Positions 32,701 through 45,750 of a DNA stretch of 64,000 nucleotides are shown piece by piece. The DNA comes from Syngnathus acus (taxonomy: Eukaryota > Chordata > Actinopteri > Syngnathiformes > Syngnathidae): positions 8,573,842 through 8,637,841 of the forward strand of contig NC_051090.1 of NCBI RefSeq assembly GCF_901709675.1, read 5' to 3'. The translations under genes were made by a program, and so were the position numbers. A model generated the notes under the pieces. That model did no database searches and was not told where the DNA came from. It saw nothing but the letters and a program-made list of their open reading frames with translations. Position 1 is the stretch's first letter. Every line of letters begins with the position of its first letter.

Positions 32701-35700
32701 CGCTTATGTACATACATGGTGTCTCAGCAAATTATTGTGGAAGATACAACCGCCTGTTGTTGTTTTTTTGCTTTATCCAAAGTTGTTCCCAATGTTTTAG
32801 CAATTAGTGGCCAATTGAAGCCTAATATTTGCCCCAGACCTCTGGCTAGTGGCTACCTTGTTGCAAAGAATTGCAAATGAAACTGAGTCACTCTAATGCT
32901 CTATGCAACTGGTTGGTACCCCGATGACTTTGCCAACGACTCTGCATTACCGCAGCACTTGGTGCAACGTGCAACTTGTGTCTCAATTCGGACACCACAT
33001 CCTTGAAAGAAAGCGGAAATGAGCATTCTTAAAGGAGAAAGTCTGGTCTATGTCCCCTTGAGTCACTAACTTTTCCCACATTTACCATTGCCACACAAAG
33101 CAGCCTTGCTGGTCGCTTAGCAACCTTGACAGTTGACAAGAGCCAATAGTCAGCATGAATGTAGCGCAGGCGTTCCGGATAGAGTTAGAAAGTGACTTTT
33201 GGATCCCATTGACTCCGTTCATAGTTTTATTAATCCACAAAGCAAACCTGATGATCTCGGGAATTACTTGGGAAAGGTCCATACACAGACAGTGACTTGC
33301 AACAAACACCAAATTAGAGAGTTTTGTGAATCACAAAAAATTATTCTTGGTAAGAAAAAAAGACATTTGAAAACAAAAACTTAAAGGGTATTCATTGTGC
33401 ATATACTACGAGAAAAAATCTGAAATTATATGAAAATGGCCTGCCAAGTCTCATGTGAGGAGATAAAATAAAGAGATATTATTCATACCAAATGTTAGGG
33501 TACCACCAATGGAAAATACATGGAACAGTTGTGAGGTTAGCATTGCAATATTTGTGTCATGAAGTATCAACCAGACCACGGACCCTGAGCCAGGCCATGT
33601 GGCGTGCAGGGCAGATACCTGGCGGACTGTGGTCTTTTGTTAGATTTGTTGCTATTTAATTAGTACTTTCCTCCATTTTACTCCAAGAGACCAGCCCACA
33701 TTTTATTGGGAGCAGCCCATTAACCCATTTGCAGTACAGGCAGCAAAAGAAACCAATCAATATCAGTGGCAGAGCCCTCAGTGGTAGCCAGAGGTGGTGA
33801 GGAATCATGTCTTAATAAAAATAATAAAATAAACAAAATATAATAAAAAAGGAAATATAATAAAATAAAAAAAGTCTTAATTTTAAGAATCTCTCTTTCC
33901 AATATAATATTTGATTCATGCAGTGAAAGTCAATTATATCCATTATTTTGACACACCGCAAGCAAACACCCTGGCTGAGAAGTAATTGCTCATCATTCAC
34001 AATCGTTGCATGAAATCACATAAGAATGCTTTTTTGGAGAACACATACTACTTGTGGTTGTCCATGTAAACTCACGACAGATTTTGAGAAGTGAAGTGCA
34101 ATACAAATCAGTAGCAAACAATAACAAATTGATATTCCTTGCTGCAGCTTTAAAGCGTGAAAAAAGTATATGGCACTTTCTTTAGATCTTTCAACAGCCT
34201 TCAAGCTTGCTTTTGGCAACGTGAGCTCAACACACATAATAGTGGAACGGGGGGCATGGGCCTGTCTTTAATCCTTAGAGGATATGACCTCAGAGAGGCA
34301 TGTTGAGCCACTTACCACTTGAGAAGCAGCGGTGACAACATTATTAGCACTGACAATAAGTGCTAATTCACTGAGCTGTCCCTGTAGACTCCTGCAATGA
34401 TTCCTCATTCAAGCCTGCTGATGTTTTTGAACTGAACATGTTTTTATCAGCTTGGATTTTCTTTCATTTTGTTGTTAAAAGTCAAAAGTTTCTGGGGGTT
34501 GATGGAGTGGGATAAGTCATAGTGTGTGATCCAAGAACTTCATCAGGGCAATGACCTACCTACAGCTATCTTTAGGATCTGCGGGCATTTCTAGACGATG
34601 TAATTTGTTCCATGTGAGTTTTGAAGAAGGAAATTTCTTGTCAGGGCTCTTGCCTGCTTTCATAAAACCTTTCAGGTAGAGCTCCCCATGTTTGGCTGCC
34701 ACTAGGATACGCACAAGTTTAAAATACTATGATGCAGATCAACAAACATTGGGTTTCTTTATTTTTGTTCATTTATTTTTTTGCTCAAATAAACTATTAC
34801 TATTTGACATATTAACAGTGGGAATATAATAAACTTTGTCGATCCAGATCATGCAAAGAAAGCCTTCCTTCGTATTATTAGTTAATTAATCGACAGTATA
34901 TACGTTGATTGACCATAATAGCCCGCACACAATGAAAATAAATGGTCCATGAATGACATGTATCATATTTATGTTGGAAAAAAACAGGTTGTGGTTTATG
35001 TTAAATCAGCAGTTATTATCACATTATCCTTTGGGGAAATACATTGTGTAACCAGGAAAAGGAAATGCTATCCTGCACACAGAGCATGTTTCTTGACTTT
35101 CTGTCCTCACGGCCACTTTGTAGATTACCTGTGTAAGATGCCAGGACAAATTAGGTTTGAGTGCATTTGCATGGAATTATCTCGTTTGCTCCAATTTTCT
35201 CTGCAAGATACTAAACAGGAGATTAAACTATATTCACTGATCCCAGAAAAACCTGTTAAATCTCTTGAATCATCCGGTTTGACAGAACACTGTGCATTTA
35301 GGCTCTCTCGGGGAGGAGTTTAACAGACTATTATCAAACTGATAAAAGTCAGACACCACTTCATTATTGCTGCTTAAAGCTCTGTTTGAGCACTGGAGGA
35401 GGAAGCTTAAGCTTTAAAATTTTACGAAGCGAAACATTGAATGTGATCAGGGTAATTTCCGTTGAAGCAATTGTTCTTCCTGCTGCGGCAGTTGCCACAA
35501 GACAGAATCCAAACACAGAAAGACCTCTCTGATCCCGGCTCTTTTAGTTCGCGAGTTGGTGTCCCTCCACGGGAAAAAGGGAGTCCCGGGCAGGTCTTCA
35601 AATTCTAGCCGGCAAAGTTTCCATGTGAATTCCATGAGGCAACTGCTTACAGTGGTGTTTTCCAGAGAGCCTGGTGGAGCTCCTCTTGTTTTGTTTTGTT

Positions 35701-36384
35701 TTTCTTCGGGATATTGGAAAGTATGTGTTTCCATCCCAGATTAGCAATGCCAAAGACCCCTTGATGATGCCTAGGCCTTCACAACCATTCCCAGAACCTT
35801 TGCAGGTTTATACACTTTCCTCATTATTCTGGGATTTATTTGTTTGGCACCCTGCTGGCTGTCCATAGCTCACCAAGGCACATCCATAATTGTTGTTTTT
35901 TTTTTTCATTAGGAAATATTGAGAAAAGTCACACTGCATTTTATGTGACCGTCATCATGCAGAGGTGTACGTGAGCACATGATCTTTCGTGCTATCAATG
36001 TGCATTTTAGAACAGATAATAGGTCTGTTTACTTGACATTTACTTTATTTCTGTAGTAACAAACACATTTTAATGTTCCCTCTTGAATACAGTCAATAAT
36101 CATTTAATTACACAAAACGCAGTAAACACGTACAGGAGTTGCACATGAATTCTGGCTCACGCACCAAATCCAAAGCCTGTGGGTTACGTTGGGAATGTGT
36201 TTTGTTTCACACGACTTTAATTTGTGCTGTATTAAACATGTTGCTTTAATTATAGTACTCAAAATAGACTCCCAGTAATCTGATAATTAGACAATGTTTG
36301 GTTATTTTTAACATATTGAACTAATTACATTTACACTTCTTGTACAAATATTATTTTCAAGACACATTTATATACAAATTCATT
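32701..36384. other. Gene-free interval
   Basis: No gene recognised. Runs of non-repetitive, less AT-rich sequence at about 35050-35330 (124-codon frame on +) and 35440-35880 are candidates for conserved regulatory elements, but nothing in the frames resembles a known protein. Confidence 0.4.
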
Positions 36385-36613
36385 TACCGTATTTTCTGCA
36401 CTATAAGGCGCACCTAAAACGCTCCAATTTTCTCAAAAGCCGACAGTGCGCCTTATAATCAGGTGCGCCTTATATATGGACCAATAATGAGCCACTACAG
36501 CAGGCGTGTCCAAAGTCCGGCCCGCGGGCCAAATGTATATATCTTATATATGGACAAAGTTTTAAAATGGGCCATTCATTGAAGGTGCGCCTTATAGTGC
36601 GGAAAATACGGTA
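36385..36613. mobile_element. TA-flanked GCGCCTTATA MITE with an internal insertion
   Basis: The ends are TACCGTATTTTCTGCACTAT and, inverted, ...GTGCGGAAAATACGGTA. It is the same family as 32532-32700 but about 60 bases longer, because an unrelated segment interrupts it at about 36482-36554 (next feature). Confidence 0.8.
36500..36535. mobile_element. hAT-like end nested in the MITE
   Basis: CAGGCGTGTCCAAAGTCCGG followed by CCCGCGGGCC is the typical start of vertebrate hAT/Charlie-type elements. Only this end is present. The host MITE text CTTATATATGGAC is present on both sides (36469-36481 and 36542-36554), too long for an 8-bp hAT duplication. Confidence 0.5.
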
Positions 36614-39600
36614 CTAGATAAACATGGGCTTGGAGAGATTCATGTACATTCAATATAGGACATTTAATCAGTATTACTGCTACTATTTTTCTTTTTCTAT
36701 GCAAGAGCGACACCAAACATTAAATCAAATTCCGTGTGTGTTTTAATGTATTTGGTGAATTAGGTCATATTTTAGATATTAAGGGGTTCAACTTTAGTGG
36801 TCCCCATGTGAAATACAATTTATCTTGTTTGATAGTAGCTCAATGTGTCATGACATATCCTGAGAAATGATACCTTCACAACAAAACAGTGATTAACTCT
36901 GAATGGGGAATTAAATGGTGGCCCTGGTTTGCACCCACTACCAGCACCTTATAGAGATTACTAGCAGGTGATGGTAATTGGTGAAAAGTGTCCCGATTCA
37001 ACGTTTGAAGGACAGATGATTGTCAACAGATGGAAGCCTCCGAGTCCAAGAAAAAAGGAGTCAGGTTGGAGTGGAATGTGGAAGTTCAATCGGATAAGAA
37101 AAGCCCTCGCTACCAGGCATGATGTCAGCCCATCTACATTTAAATGTGGCCTTAAGGAAAGCTGATGTAATCCCCCGAACATTATTTGTCTCAGAGTGAC
37201 GTTTTACAGCAGGAGTGGAAGAGTTACAAGGAACAAATGAGCTAGATAACTGTAGACAGGTGCCATCAAAAGTATATATATTTTTTAATTCTACCGGTTC
37301 AGTATTTTTGATTCCACATACCTGTTTTGCCATTTTGTTTAAATTTTAGAAAAGAAATACACTTTGCTTGCCGCTATCACCAACACAACAACTAGCAATA
37401 CAATAGCTCTAGTCAGTAAAAACATACAACTTCAAGTGGATACGGTTTAAACAGTGAATTATTATAATATAGAAGGAAATCTAATTAAACTTTGGCATAG
37501 GTACCACTATCAGATATGTCAAAAGGTATGGTGGTACACCTGGAATACCTCCCAAGTGGAAGTAGCTCTGGCAGCTTTGTTGTCATGATCTCATAATGAT
37601 TTTAACATGGGCGTTTATTCTGGTTGTTGCCATAACAGCCAGGATACATATAGCTTGCATGTACAAAAGCATTTCTAGGAAAGATAATGAGTGGAAGGGA
37701 CTTATTTATTTACATTTCCATCTTACCATGCAAGCACAGATGAACTCAGAAAATGACATCACTAACGGATGAATAAAATCAGAATTTTGCTAATGAACAG
37801 CAAAGGTTACGACAGCAAAACCACTTCCTTTCCTGTTCCCTTCAGACCTTTCACTTCCATTTATTAAACTAAACACATGCTCAATGGAAACAGCTTCTGA
37901 GATTCAGATACATTTTTTTAAAGATCATGACTATGGTGGGCACTCTACATTTCCCATCATGTAAAGGGGTTCTGCTCATCACAAATTGTTTCCTTAACAG
38001 CAGAATGGGATGGAAAAAAAATATACACACCTATATACGTATATATATATTTTTTTTATTGGTATTAAATATATAATATAATATATAATAACGAAAGGTT
38101 GATTGATTGAGTTCTATTCTTACCTTGTTTTTAATTTATAATACTACATCTGTTAAGATTATGGCACACCACATTAAATCTGATATTTTCAGGAGTGGAA
38201 ACATTGGCTCAGTCATTCACCAGAAAAAAAATATATACACTTGTTATTGAAAAAGTGAAAAGTGTAGCGTAAAAAGAACAAAAAGAGATTGTGGTTTAAA
38301 AATGTGGACAGAAGCTCAGATGAACGAATATTGCAGTAAATGTAAAATCAACCAGGTTTATTTTAAAGCGGTCTTCTATTTTGATAGTAATTTGTGCTGC
38401 TCATTTCATAATGTTAGTGTTGGACTGGATTTGGTGAGAGTGCAGAGCTGTAGCAGATTAACCATCTGCACTGTGCAAACACAGACAGACATATTGTAGA
38501 TGAAAAGAAGTGATGAGAAGGTTGAAAGTGTTATCTTTTGCGTGTTATCTCATAAAAGTGAAAAGGAACATTTCAGTTTCACGCCCGTACAAGAAAGGCT
38601 GCCATGATGCTCTCAAGGCATTTGGGGAATTGCACAAGTTTGACTGACTTCCATCACATTATTTGTGAGTATAGTTCAGTCCAGTGTGAACCCTCCCTGT
38701 TCTGAGCGAAGCAAACCTGGCAAGGGTGTTGTCCATAAAAGAAAATCCTTATTCTTATAAATTCAGCCTTATTCTCAGTTTGCCGGTGTTGGAGAACTGC
38801 TATTTAGGTGGTCTTGTGGAAACTCAGGTACATAAGGACTCCGGGGGTCTGTACAGTATTAAGCTTTTTTTCCCTTTACTTTCTCCCTTGGTGTAGTAAC
38901 AAAGACTAGATGTGTTTTTTCTGCCCTTTTCCTTGTTTTCTTTCACAGTCCTCTTAATGAGACAGCAAAGACATATGAGCTGCGATTGTGATTTGATATT
39001 TTCTGAAGTTGCTATGCTGAAGTGAAAGTACCTAATGATGTTGCTATTTAATCCTTTCACTGGGATGTAAAGTGCTACAAAGTTGTATTGGGCCCACACT
39101 GAAAAGAGACAATTGTGTGGATAAAGTAATACAATTGATTGCAAGATAGTTATAGGGTATATGTATAAAGTCTTTATTTTGCTAGAACATTAAAAATTCC
39201 AAAAGTAAAAAAAACAGCAACTGCTACTATTCTTTGAAAATCCAGACTTTTTTTTGTTGTGAAAAACAAATTTATTTTATTTATTTTATTTATTACGACT
39301 ATTTTGCTTGCGATATGGCAGTGGCCCCAGTACTCATTTGCAATTGTAAAATGGGTTAAAGATGTACAAAAATGAAGAATATAAGAGCCCTTGATCTATA
39401 AAATCTGTCTTATGTAAAAACCCTTATGCAAGTCATTGGTAATTGATATCTGTTTGTATTACCTACTGACTCATTTTGAATCCACCTGATAAGCAACTTG
39501 CAGTACAATTAAATAATAGACAATATGAGATGAGATGTGGCTGAAATTGAATGTGAGTTCTCACATGTAACGTGAGCTCAGAGAGTGGCCCCGAAAAATC

Positions 39601-39984
39601 TCTTCATTTCCTCTTTCCTTGCTTTCACACTTTGAAGTCCATCATGCTGACACATCCTTTCTAGTTTAGATAGGGTGGGTTTTTCATCTCATTTTTTAAT
39701 TCTCACGCGTATATGTGCCCTGAATACTATTTGAATAATAACATAATGATGCTCGAAGTCATCAATAGGAAAAATGTTCTGTTCATGAATCAGAATTTCC
39801 TGAGGGAGCAATCCCAAGGGATGAATCTAAGCACTTGGGTAAAGAAAGTGCTCATATAATAAAATAATCAAGTTTAATAAACTATTGTAATAATCACTTC
39901 ACTGCACTCTGAGACTATTATTTTATAACAGGGATCCTCTTTTGTTTTATAATGATGTGTGATTTTTTTAATGATTTTTATTGT
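36614..39984. other. Gene-free interval
   Basis: No gene recognised. A relatively GC-rich block at 36960-37260 has open frames on both strands but no known domain. AT microsatellite-like DNA occurs at 38040-38095. Confidence 0.4.
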
Positions 39985-40253
39985 GATATATCTGATTTAT
40001 ATGAGCAGTAATCTGGACAGCTCATCCCTCCTGCCCCTCCCATCTCATTAGCATAATTCATGCTGATTGCCCGCACCTCATTTCCACACCTGCTCCCAGC
40101 TCATTAGCCACCCTATATAAACCCCACACCCAGCCCATTGTGTCAGTTTGTTCTTTTGCTTGACCTGTTAGCTGGGTCTCCACTACAGAGGTTGCTTCAA
40201 TAAACCTTGGTCCAAGCTGCACTTGGTCACCCTGTCTCCGCCCATGACAAATG
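39985..40253 (+). mobile_element. Solo-LTR-like fragment
   Basis: The stretch has the layout of an LTR: a C-rich U3-like part, a TATATAAACCCC box at about 40113, then AATAAACC at 40198-40205 followed by a GC-rich stretch ending CCCATGACA. TATA-to-AATAAA spacing is about 85 bases, typical of a short R region. No internal retroelement genes flank it, so it is probably a recombined solo LTR. The 5' edge is uncertain. Confidence 0.45.
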
Positions 40254-43157
40254 TAAGTTTGTCTTCAAGTTTGCTGTAACAATAAGAATGACATTCTTAT
40301 ACTAAATCAAAGGAATATAAATCTGAAGGCATCTGCAAGTTTCTCATGCACAGGGAAACAAACTAGAGCTATACACATGCAGGATATGTATGTATACTAT
40401 TGATCATCATAATGCACATTATTGAAGTATGCAGTTAATTTGAAGCCACAGATTTTGCAATATATTTAGAGTTTTTTTTATTTACATTAAAGCTAATTAA
40501 ATGAATATGATGTATACATAGCTGCATTTTCTGTTGTTCAGGTGTTATTTCAACTGTTCGCACTGTCCGTGCATTGCCACAAATCATGTAATTTATGAAG
40601 TGTGCATAATTCTGAAGCTTGTTTTAGTCAGTGGGAATCTTCAGGATACAAAATAGGTTATTAACACATTGCAAAACTGCCCCGAGCTTCTCAGTCTGAC
40701 ACACCTGCTTAATATGTGATACGATATTGGAAGAGACATGAAAGGTTACATCAACAAATTGTACCCTTTTATGCAAACGTGCTCTTTTTCACCAATCATT
40801 GTATATGCAGGACAAATGATCTGATATGAGAGCTGTCTCTGCCAACGCATGCAAAACCGTCAGTGTGTACAGTAGGATCTGTTACGCACCACCCGAGATC
40901 CCCAATGCACAACTACAGAAACAGTCATTTGATCTGCCACCTTTCCCCACTCTGCAGATTTATGCACATAAATCATTTCCTACGCAGTGTTTGGGGGGAT
41001 TTATAGTAATAATAGGCCATCTTTGCCATTCCCATCCTGTTCCCTCAGAGCAGTTCTTGGGAAAAACCTCACAGGTCTTAACATTTGGTCACATCTGGGT
41101 TTCAGTTGCACTGTTACCTTTTCCTAACCTCGCAGATCCTAAACCTAATCATGTGTTTCCATGGAGTTACCTGCTCAATCTAATCTGGGAGAGCTTTGAA
41201 ACAGCGGCAGGCCGGTGCGTAACAATGTTTTGAAACATGTCATTCTTCTGTTTGATCATGTTGCTGTAACAGGGTGGGTCCACTGGTAAAACATCAAGAC
41301 TGCTTGTACAATAATATTACCACTGTCACATTTAGTGGATATCAGGAGTCTCTGCATTTCATGTCATCTGCATCAGTAAATGCAAATGTGTAAAATGATG
41401 TGACTTCAGCTATTCAGCTCAAGTGCACCTGCCGAGCTGGAAAGTTATTTTTACTGCAGGCGATATATGTAATGCTTAGCGTTGTGTATTTTGAACATGG
41501 GTAATAGTTTGATAAAACATTCATAAACTTGTGTCTGAGATGCAAAACGAATGCCAGGAAGAAATATTTTTATGGCAGTACATGTATTATTTTTTTTTTT
41601 CATCATGTGGAAAAACCGTTCCAATATTCTGTAGGTGAGTGCTGCTTAATTTAAATAATGACATGCATAGCGGAGTTTGTTTTCAAATACTAAATCAAAG
41701 CGAGTCCTCAGAATGTATTCAAACCAATTGGTGATTTTATTATACTTTTATTGGCTTTTGATCTGAGCGCCATAACAACAAGAGTCCAGACTAACTTCCT
41801 CCATGCAAAGTGAAAATGTTCCAGCAAGTACAGATTGTAATCCACGTCTTTCCTAAATTCAGCTATAGGACAGGCTCCAAGTCACCCAGAAAATGACAGG
41901 ATGGATTAAAATATTAAAGTAGAAAACAATAGATAATGGGAAGGGAAAATGGAGTTTTTGAAGAACAGCATTATGGTGACTGCTTGACTTACTGGCCAAA
42001 CATTGATGATGAGACTATTTATAAAAACATAACAAGTAGTTATTCTTTTATTATAATATAGAATTTACATCTAAACTTTAACTTTTATTTTGCCTCATCA
42101 AAGGATAATCTGGCCTATCTGTCTGTTAAAAAATAAATGTGGCTATTGACCACAAACTTGGTACACTGATGAGAATAGGCAAGGTCAAATTAAATACATA
42201 CACAGGTAGGACAATTTAACATTGACGTCACTCGGCTTGGTTTTCTATAACCAATAAAAGCAATCTAGTACAGGGATGCTGGAAGATAAATTTTATCCCA
42301 TCTGAGAAATGAGCAAACCATTGTCGAAAACCCGCAGAAATATTTACACTGGAAATACTGTAAAAATTATCCTGTGCCCGAGACAGAATTATTCAAGTCC
42401 AAAGGCTGAAATGTGTTTTTGAGCTTTTCGTAGCTATAGCTATTGTTATGAATAGATGATGATGATGATTGAGGTGAACATGATAATTAAATGAAATGGT
42501 CAGGAACGTTGTCAGTAACTAGAAACAGGGTCTTTGATTCAATGAACTAACCACTGTGACGCATGTTGGCCATTGACTATTGTCTCTGCGATTTAGACAG
42601 AATATATGTTGTATATTCCTGCTGATCTCAGATGTCAAACTTAAATTTTGTTCTTCAACACAAATATTTAATGAACAGTAAACTCTGAGTGTGATCTGTA
42701 CGGATGTGCACGTCATCCCTTTCAACATCTACTCTGTGTTCTTGATTGGAACAGCAGAGTTTACCTTTGCCCAACTCAAACTCAACCAAACCTGTGTAAA
42801 AACTGCATCAATTCATTAATATTAATTTGACAGTGTTTTATTTTCAGAATATAAAATGTCGGCCTCTTTGAGTGACCATGTGGTCATTGACGAACTCACT
42901 GACATCACGAAAGAGTAAAAATGAAGCCCTCGTGCGTCGAAGCTCATCAGTATTCCTTCCTCTTTATGACCATCGTAAACTGCTTGCGAGTACTTATTTC
43001 AATTGAAGCACATGCAGTGAATTTTTTTTTTCCCCTCCATGTTTAGGCCTAAAATAAGATTTGCTGAGCACACGTGTTTTCTGCACTTTCAACTTTGGCA
43101 AATTTGCATAAAACAGAATCAATGCTGTTCAGAATTATGTAAAATAAGATTTTCGGG
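40254..43157. other. Gene-free interval
   Basis: The longest frame, 40826-41233 (135 codons, +), is not low-complexity but shows no domain, no Kozak-type start of note and no splice sites. I treat it as chance. No other signal was found. Confidence 0.4.
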
Positions 43158-43262
43158 AATGTGGGAGGAAAAACATGCAAATGCCACTCAGGAAGGCAAG
43201 AACCTGGATTTAAACCTTCAACCTTTGTGAGCCTGATGTGCTAACCAGTTATCCACCATGCT
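43158..43262 (-). mobile_element. Antisense SINE fragment
   Basis: The text GTGGGAGGAAAAACATGCAA, then a diverged B-box complement (GGATTTAAACC) and GTGCTAACCAGTTATCCACC, is the reverse complement of the tRNA-derived SINE head and middle seen at 30063. It is old, diverged and internally deleted. Confidence 0.55.
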
Positions 43263-43951
43263 GATATTCTTGTAAGCCTTTTTTGTATTTTTAAAGATTT
43301 TTCACAGATTAGACATTGCTGTGCCCTTCTGAAGTGAGAAACCATGCACCAAAGTTGTCCGAGAGGCATTTTGGTGACATCATCAAGGAAGGCACCCTCA
43401 TTAGCAAAAGGGAGGTAGAGCAATTAGCCAGTGCAATTAACCTTTAAAAGGCTGCTCATCCGGAATGAGCACGGATGAATAATAGTCAAGCTCTCCCGTA
43501 TAAATCCAAGGCATTGCCGTCCAGAGATCCTCCCCAGAGACTGAGGTAAATGGCTGCAAGGGCAGTCAGTGTTGGAGCGTGTGGTGAGTCAGGAGTATGA
43601 GAGGTTGCTAACTCACACTTTGGCAGTCATGGTAGACACTATAAGCATGCACAAAATATTTGGAGGTTGTTGAGGAGGAGGGGGGTTGTCTCAAATGGTG
43701 TTAAGGGAAATATACTGTGGGATTAGGATGTCACTCTGTAAAAAAAATTATTAGCAGCACAGCTCCTTTACATTGTTATTTTTGCCTGCATGTCACTGGC
43801 AATCAGTTCTGCGTATATCCTGCTTCTCACCCAACATCAGCTTCCTCATGGCCCAGAGGTCAAGACATATTTAGCCTTTAATCACAAACGAGGCCCAAAG
43901 GGCGTCACAGGCCCTCAATAACAAATATGAATGTGACGCAATAGTAAAACA

Positions 43952-44261
43952 TGTATGCGGGTTCGATTCCACCGCTGGCCTTCTCTGTGTGGAGTTTGCA
44001 TGTTCTCCCTGTGCCCGTGTGGGTTTTCTCCGGGCACTCCGGTTACATACCATATCCCAAAAACATGCTTGGTAGGTCGATTCTCCAAATTGCCCCAAGT
44101 GTGAGTGCGAGTGTGGATGGTTGTTCGTCTCTGTGTGCCCTGTGATTGGCTGGCAACCGGTTCAGGGTGTCCCCCACCTACTGCCCACCCGATGACTGCT
44201 GGGATAGGCTCCAGCACGCCCCCGACCACCTGTGGGGACAGGCAGTAAAGAAAATGGATGG
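43952..44261 (+). mobile_element. 5'-truncated SINE with target duplication
   Basis: The same family as 30063-30425, but it begins at the B box (GGTTCGATTCC) and lacks the A box and tRNA head. The tail is (GGAT)n. It is flanked by ATAGTAAAACA at 43941-43951 and 44262-44272. The truncation with a clean duplication is expected from incomplete reverse transcription, so this copy is probably transcriptionally dead. Confidence 0.8.
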
Positions 44262-44552
44262 ATAGTAAAACAGGCCTACATGTAGTTTAACTAAATGCAA
44301 GAGTAGAAAAATCTGGATCAACAAAAGACCAACGTGTACGATTTGAATAATCTGTTCCAGGTTGATCCTATCACCATCTAACTATATAATAATATAAATA
44401 ATTGCTTTTATTCTTTCCAGTCTGATTCCTCATGGCAACAACCAACTTATGGTAATATTGTTCCTTACTCTGAAAGGGATATCCAAAACATATTCACAGG
44501 TTTGTTTGAACAGTTGAAAAATGATGAAAAAAACTTTCCGAATAATTGAATG

Positions 44553-44574
44553 TTTTTTTTTTTTTTTTTTTTTT
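44553..44574. repeat. 22-base T tract
   Basis: Uninterrupted T run within AT-rich DNA. Confidence 0.9.
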
Positions 44575-45578
44575 AAATAGCTGGTTATCTGGTTCAGGTA
44601 CGTGAGAGAGTCAAAATCTGATGCAATGCAGATCTGTTGCAAACACTATGCTGAACGTATTTGTTAAATTAATTTCTGACAGTGTCATTTATTGTCAATA
44701 AATCACACAATACATTTTTAAAACATTGCAACTGAGAGGGGAAAAAATGATTTGTACACTTGGGATGGTCCAATTGATTGATTGTTGCCCTCAGATGTCA
44801 TACATCATGCTCACAATGACTTTCAATGACATACAGGACAGTGGGATGCCGTCACAGTGACGTCTGAAAGTGCCGCTGCTGCTGTGAGCGTAAGGCTTAT
44901 GTGTGTTTTTGTATGATAAGGGTCAATGTGCGTTTCGAGTCATTGTTGTCTCGCAGCCACAATCTGCTCTGACCACCCACCTCCTTTATTTCCAAGGAAA
45001 AGAATAGAAACATTTAAATGTGAGAAAATGAGGATTTTTTTTAGTGCACTCTTGAATAAAACCCAGCATAATACAAAACTGTTGACAAACATTTTGCAGT
45101 AACGCCAAAGTAATGTTGCAGCAGAAACATAATTGTGAGAAACAATGACAGGGACAGTTCATGTGAGAAAGCTAGTTTTTCATTCATTGGTGAACATATT
45201 TGTATAGTATGTGCAATTTTATGATCTATACAAGGCACTGAAATGTGTGTGTGCATGTTCATGAACACCTCCAAATATCTTCAGATATAACAGACAACCA
45301 CCGAGTTTTATGGCGTGTTGAATGTAACTTGGAACAATTTCCTTAAGTGGTTAACATTTGCAACTGACCGGTTTGGTTTAATGGCTTTTGGATGGTGTGA
45401 TGTTTTTTTTCTGGAAGGCAAAGAGGTGCAGGGTACCGACAGAAACGTCCATTTACTCCCACGACTTGATGATGATGCTCCAAGCTAAGCACATTGATAT
45501 CTCAGTCGAATGGCTTGCTTAAAAATCTGAAATTATTTGAGGAGCCTCCTGTTAAGGCCTCATCTACTTTCTATCATC

Positions 45579-45750
45579 TACCGTATTGGCCCGAATATAA
45601 GACGACCCCGATTATAAGACGACTCCCTCTTTTTCAAGACTCAAGTTTGAAAAAAAGCCTTTGTCTAGACCCCGAATGTAAGACGACCCCCCCTTTTTAA
45701 GTTTTATTTCAATGAAAAAAATCTCGTCTTATATTCGGGTCAATATGGTA
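45579..45750. mobile_element. TA-flanked MITE, TACCGTATTGGCCCGAATAT ends
   Basis: A 172-bp element whose left end TACCGTATTGGCCCGAATAT and right end (...ATATTCGGGTCAATATGGTA) are imperfect reverse complements. ATAAGACGAC repeats occur three times inside. No coding capacity. The outer TACCGTA is shared with the other MITEs of the window, though the body is different. Confidence 0.75.

Noticed and set aside
40826-41233. 135-codon frame on +
   Set aside because: No recognised domain, no supporting promoter or poly(A) signal; consistent with chance in 40 kb.
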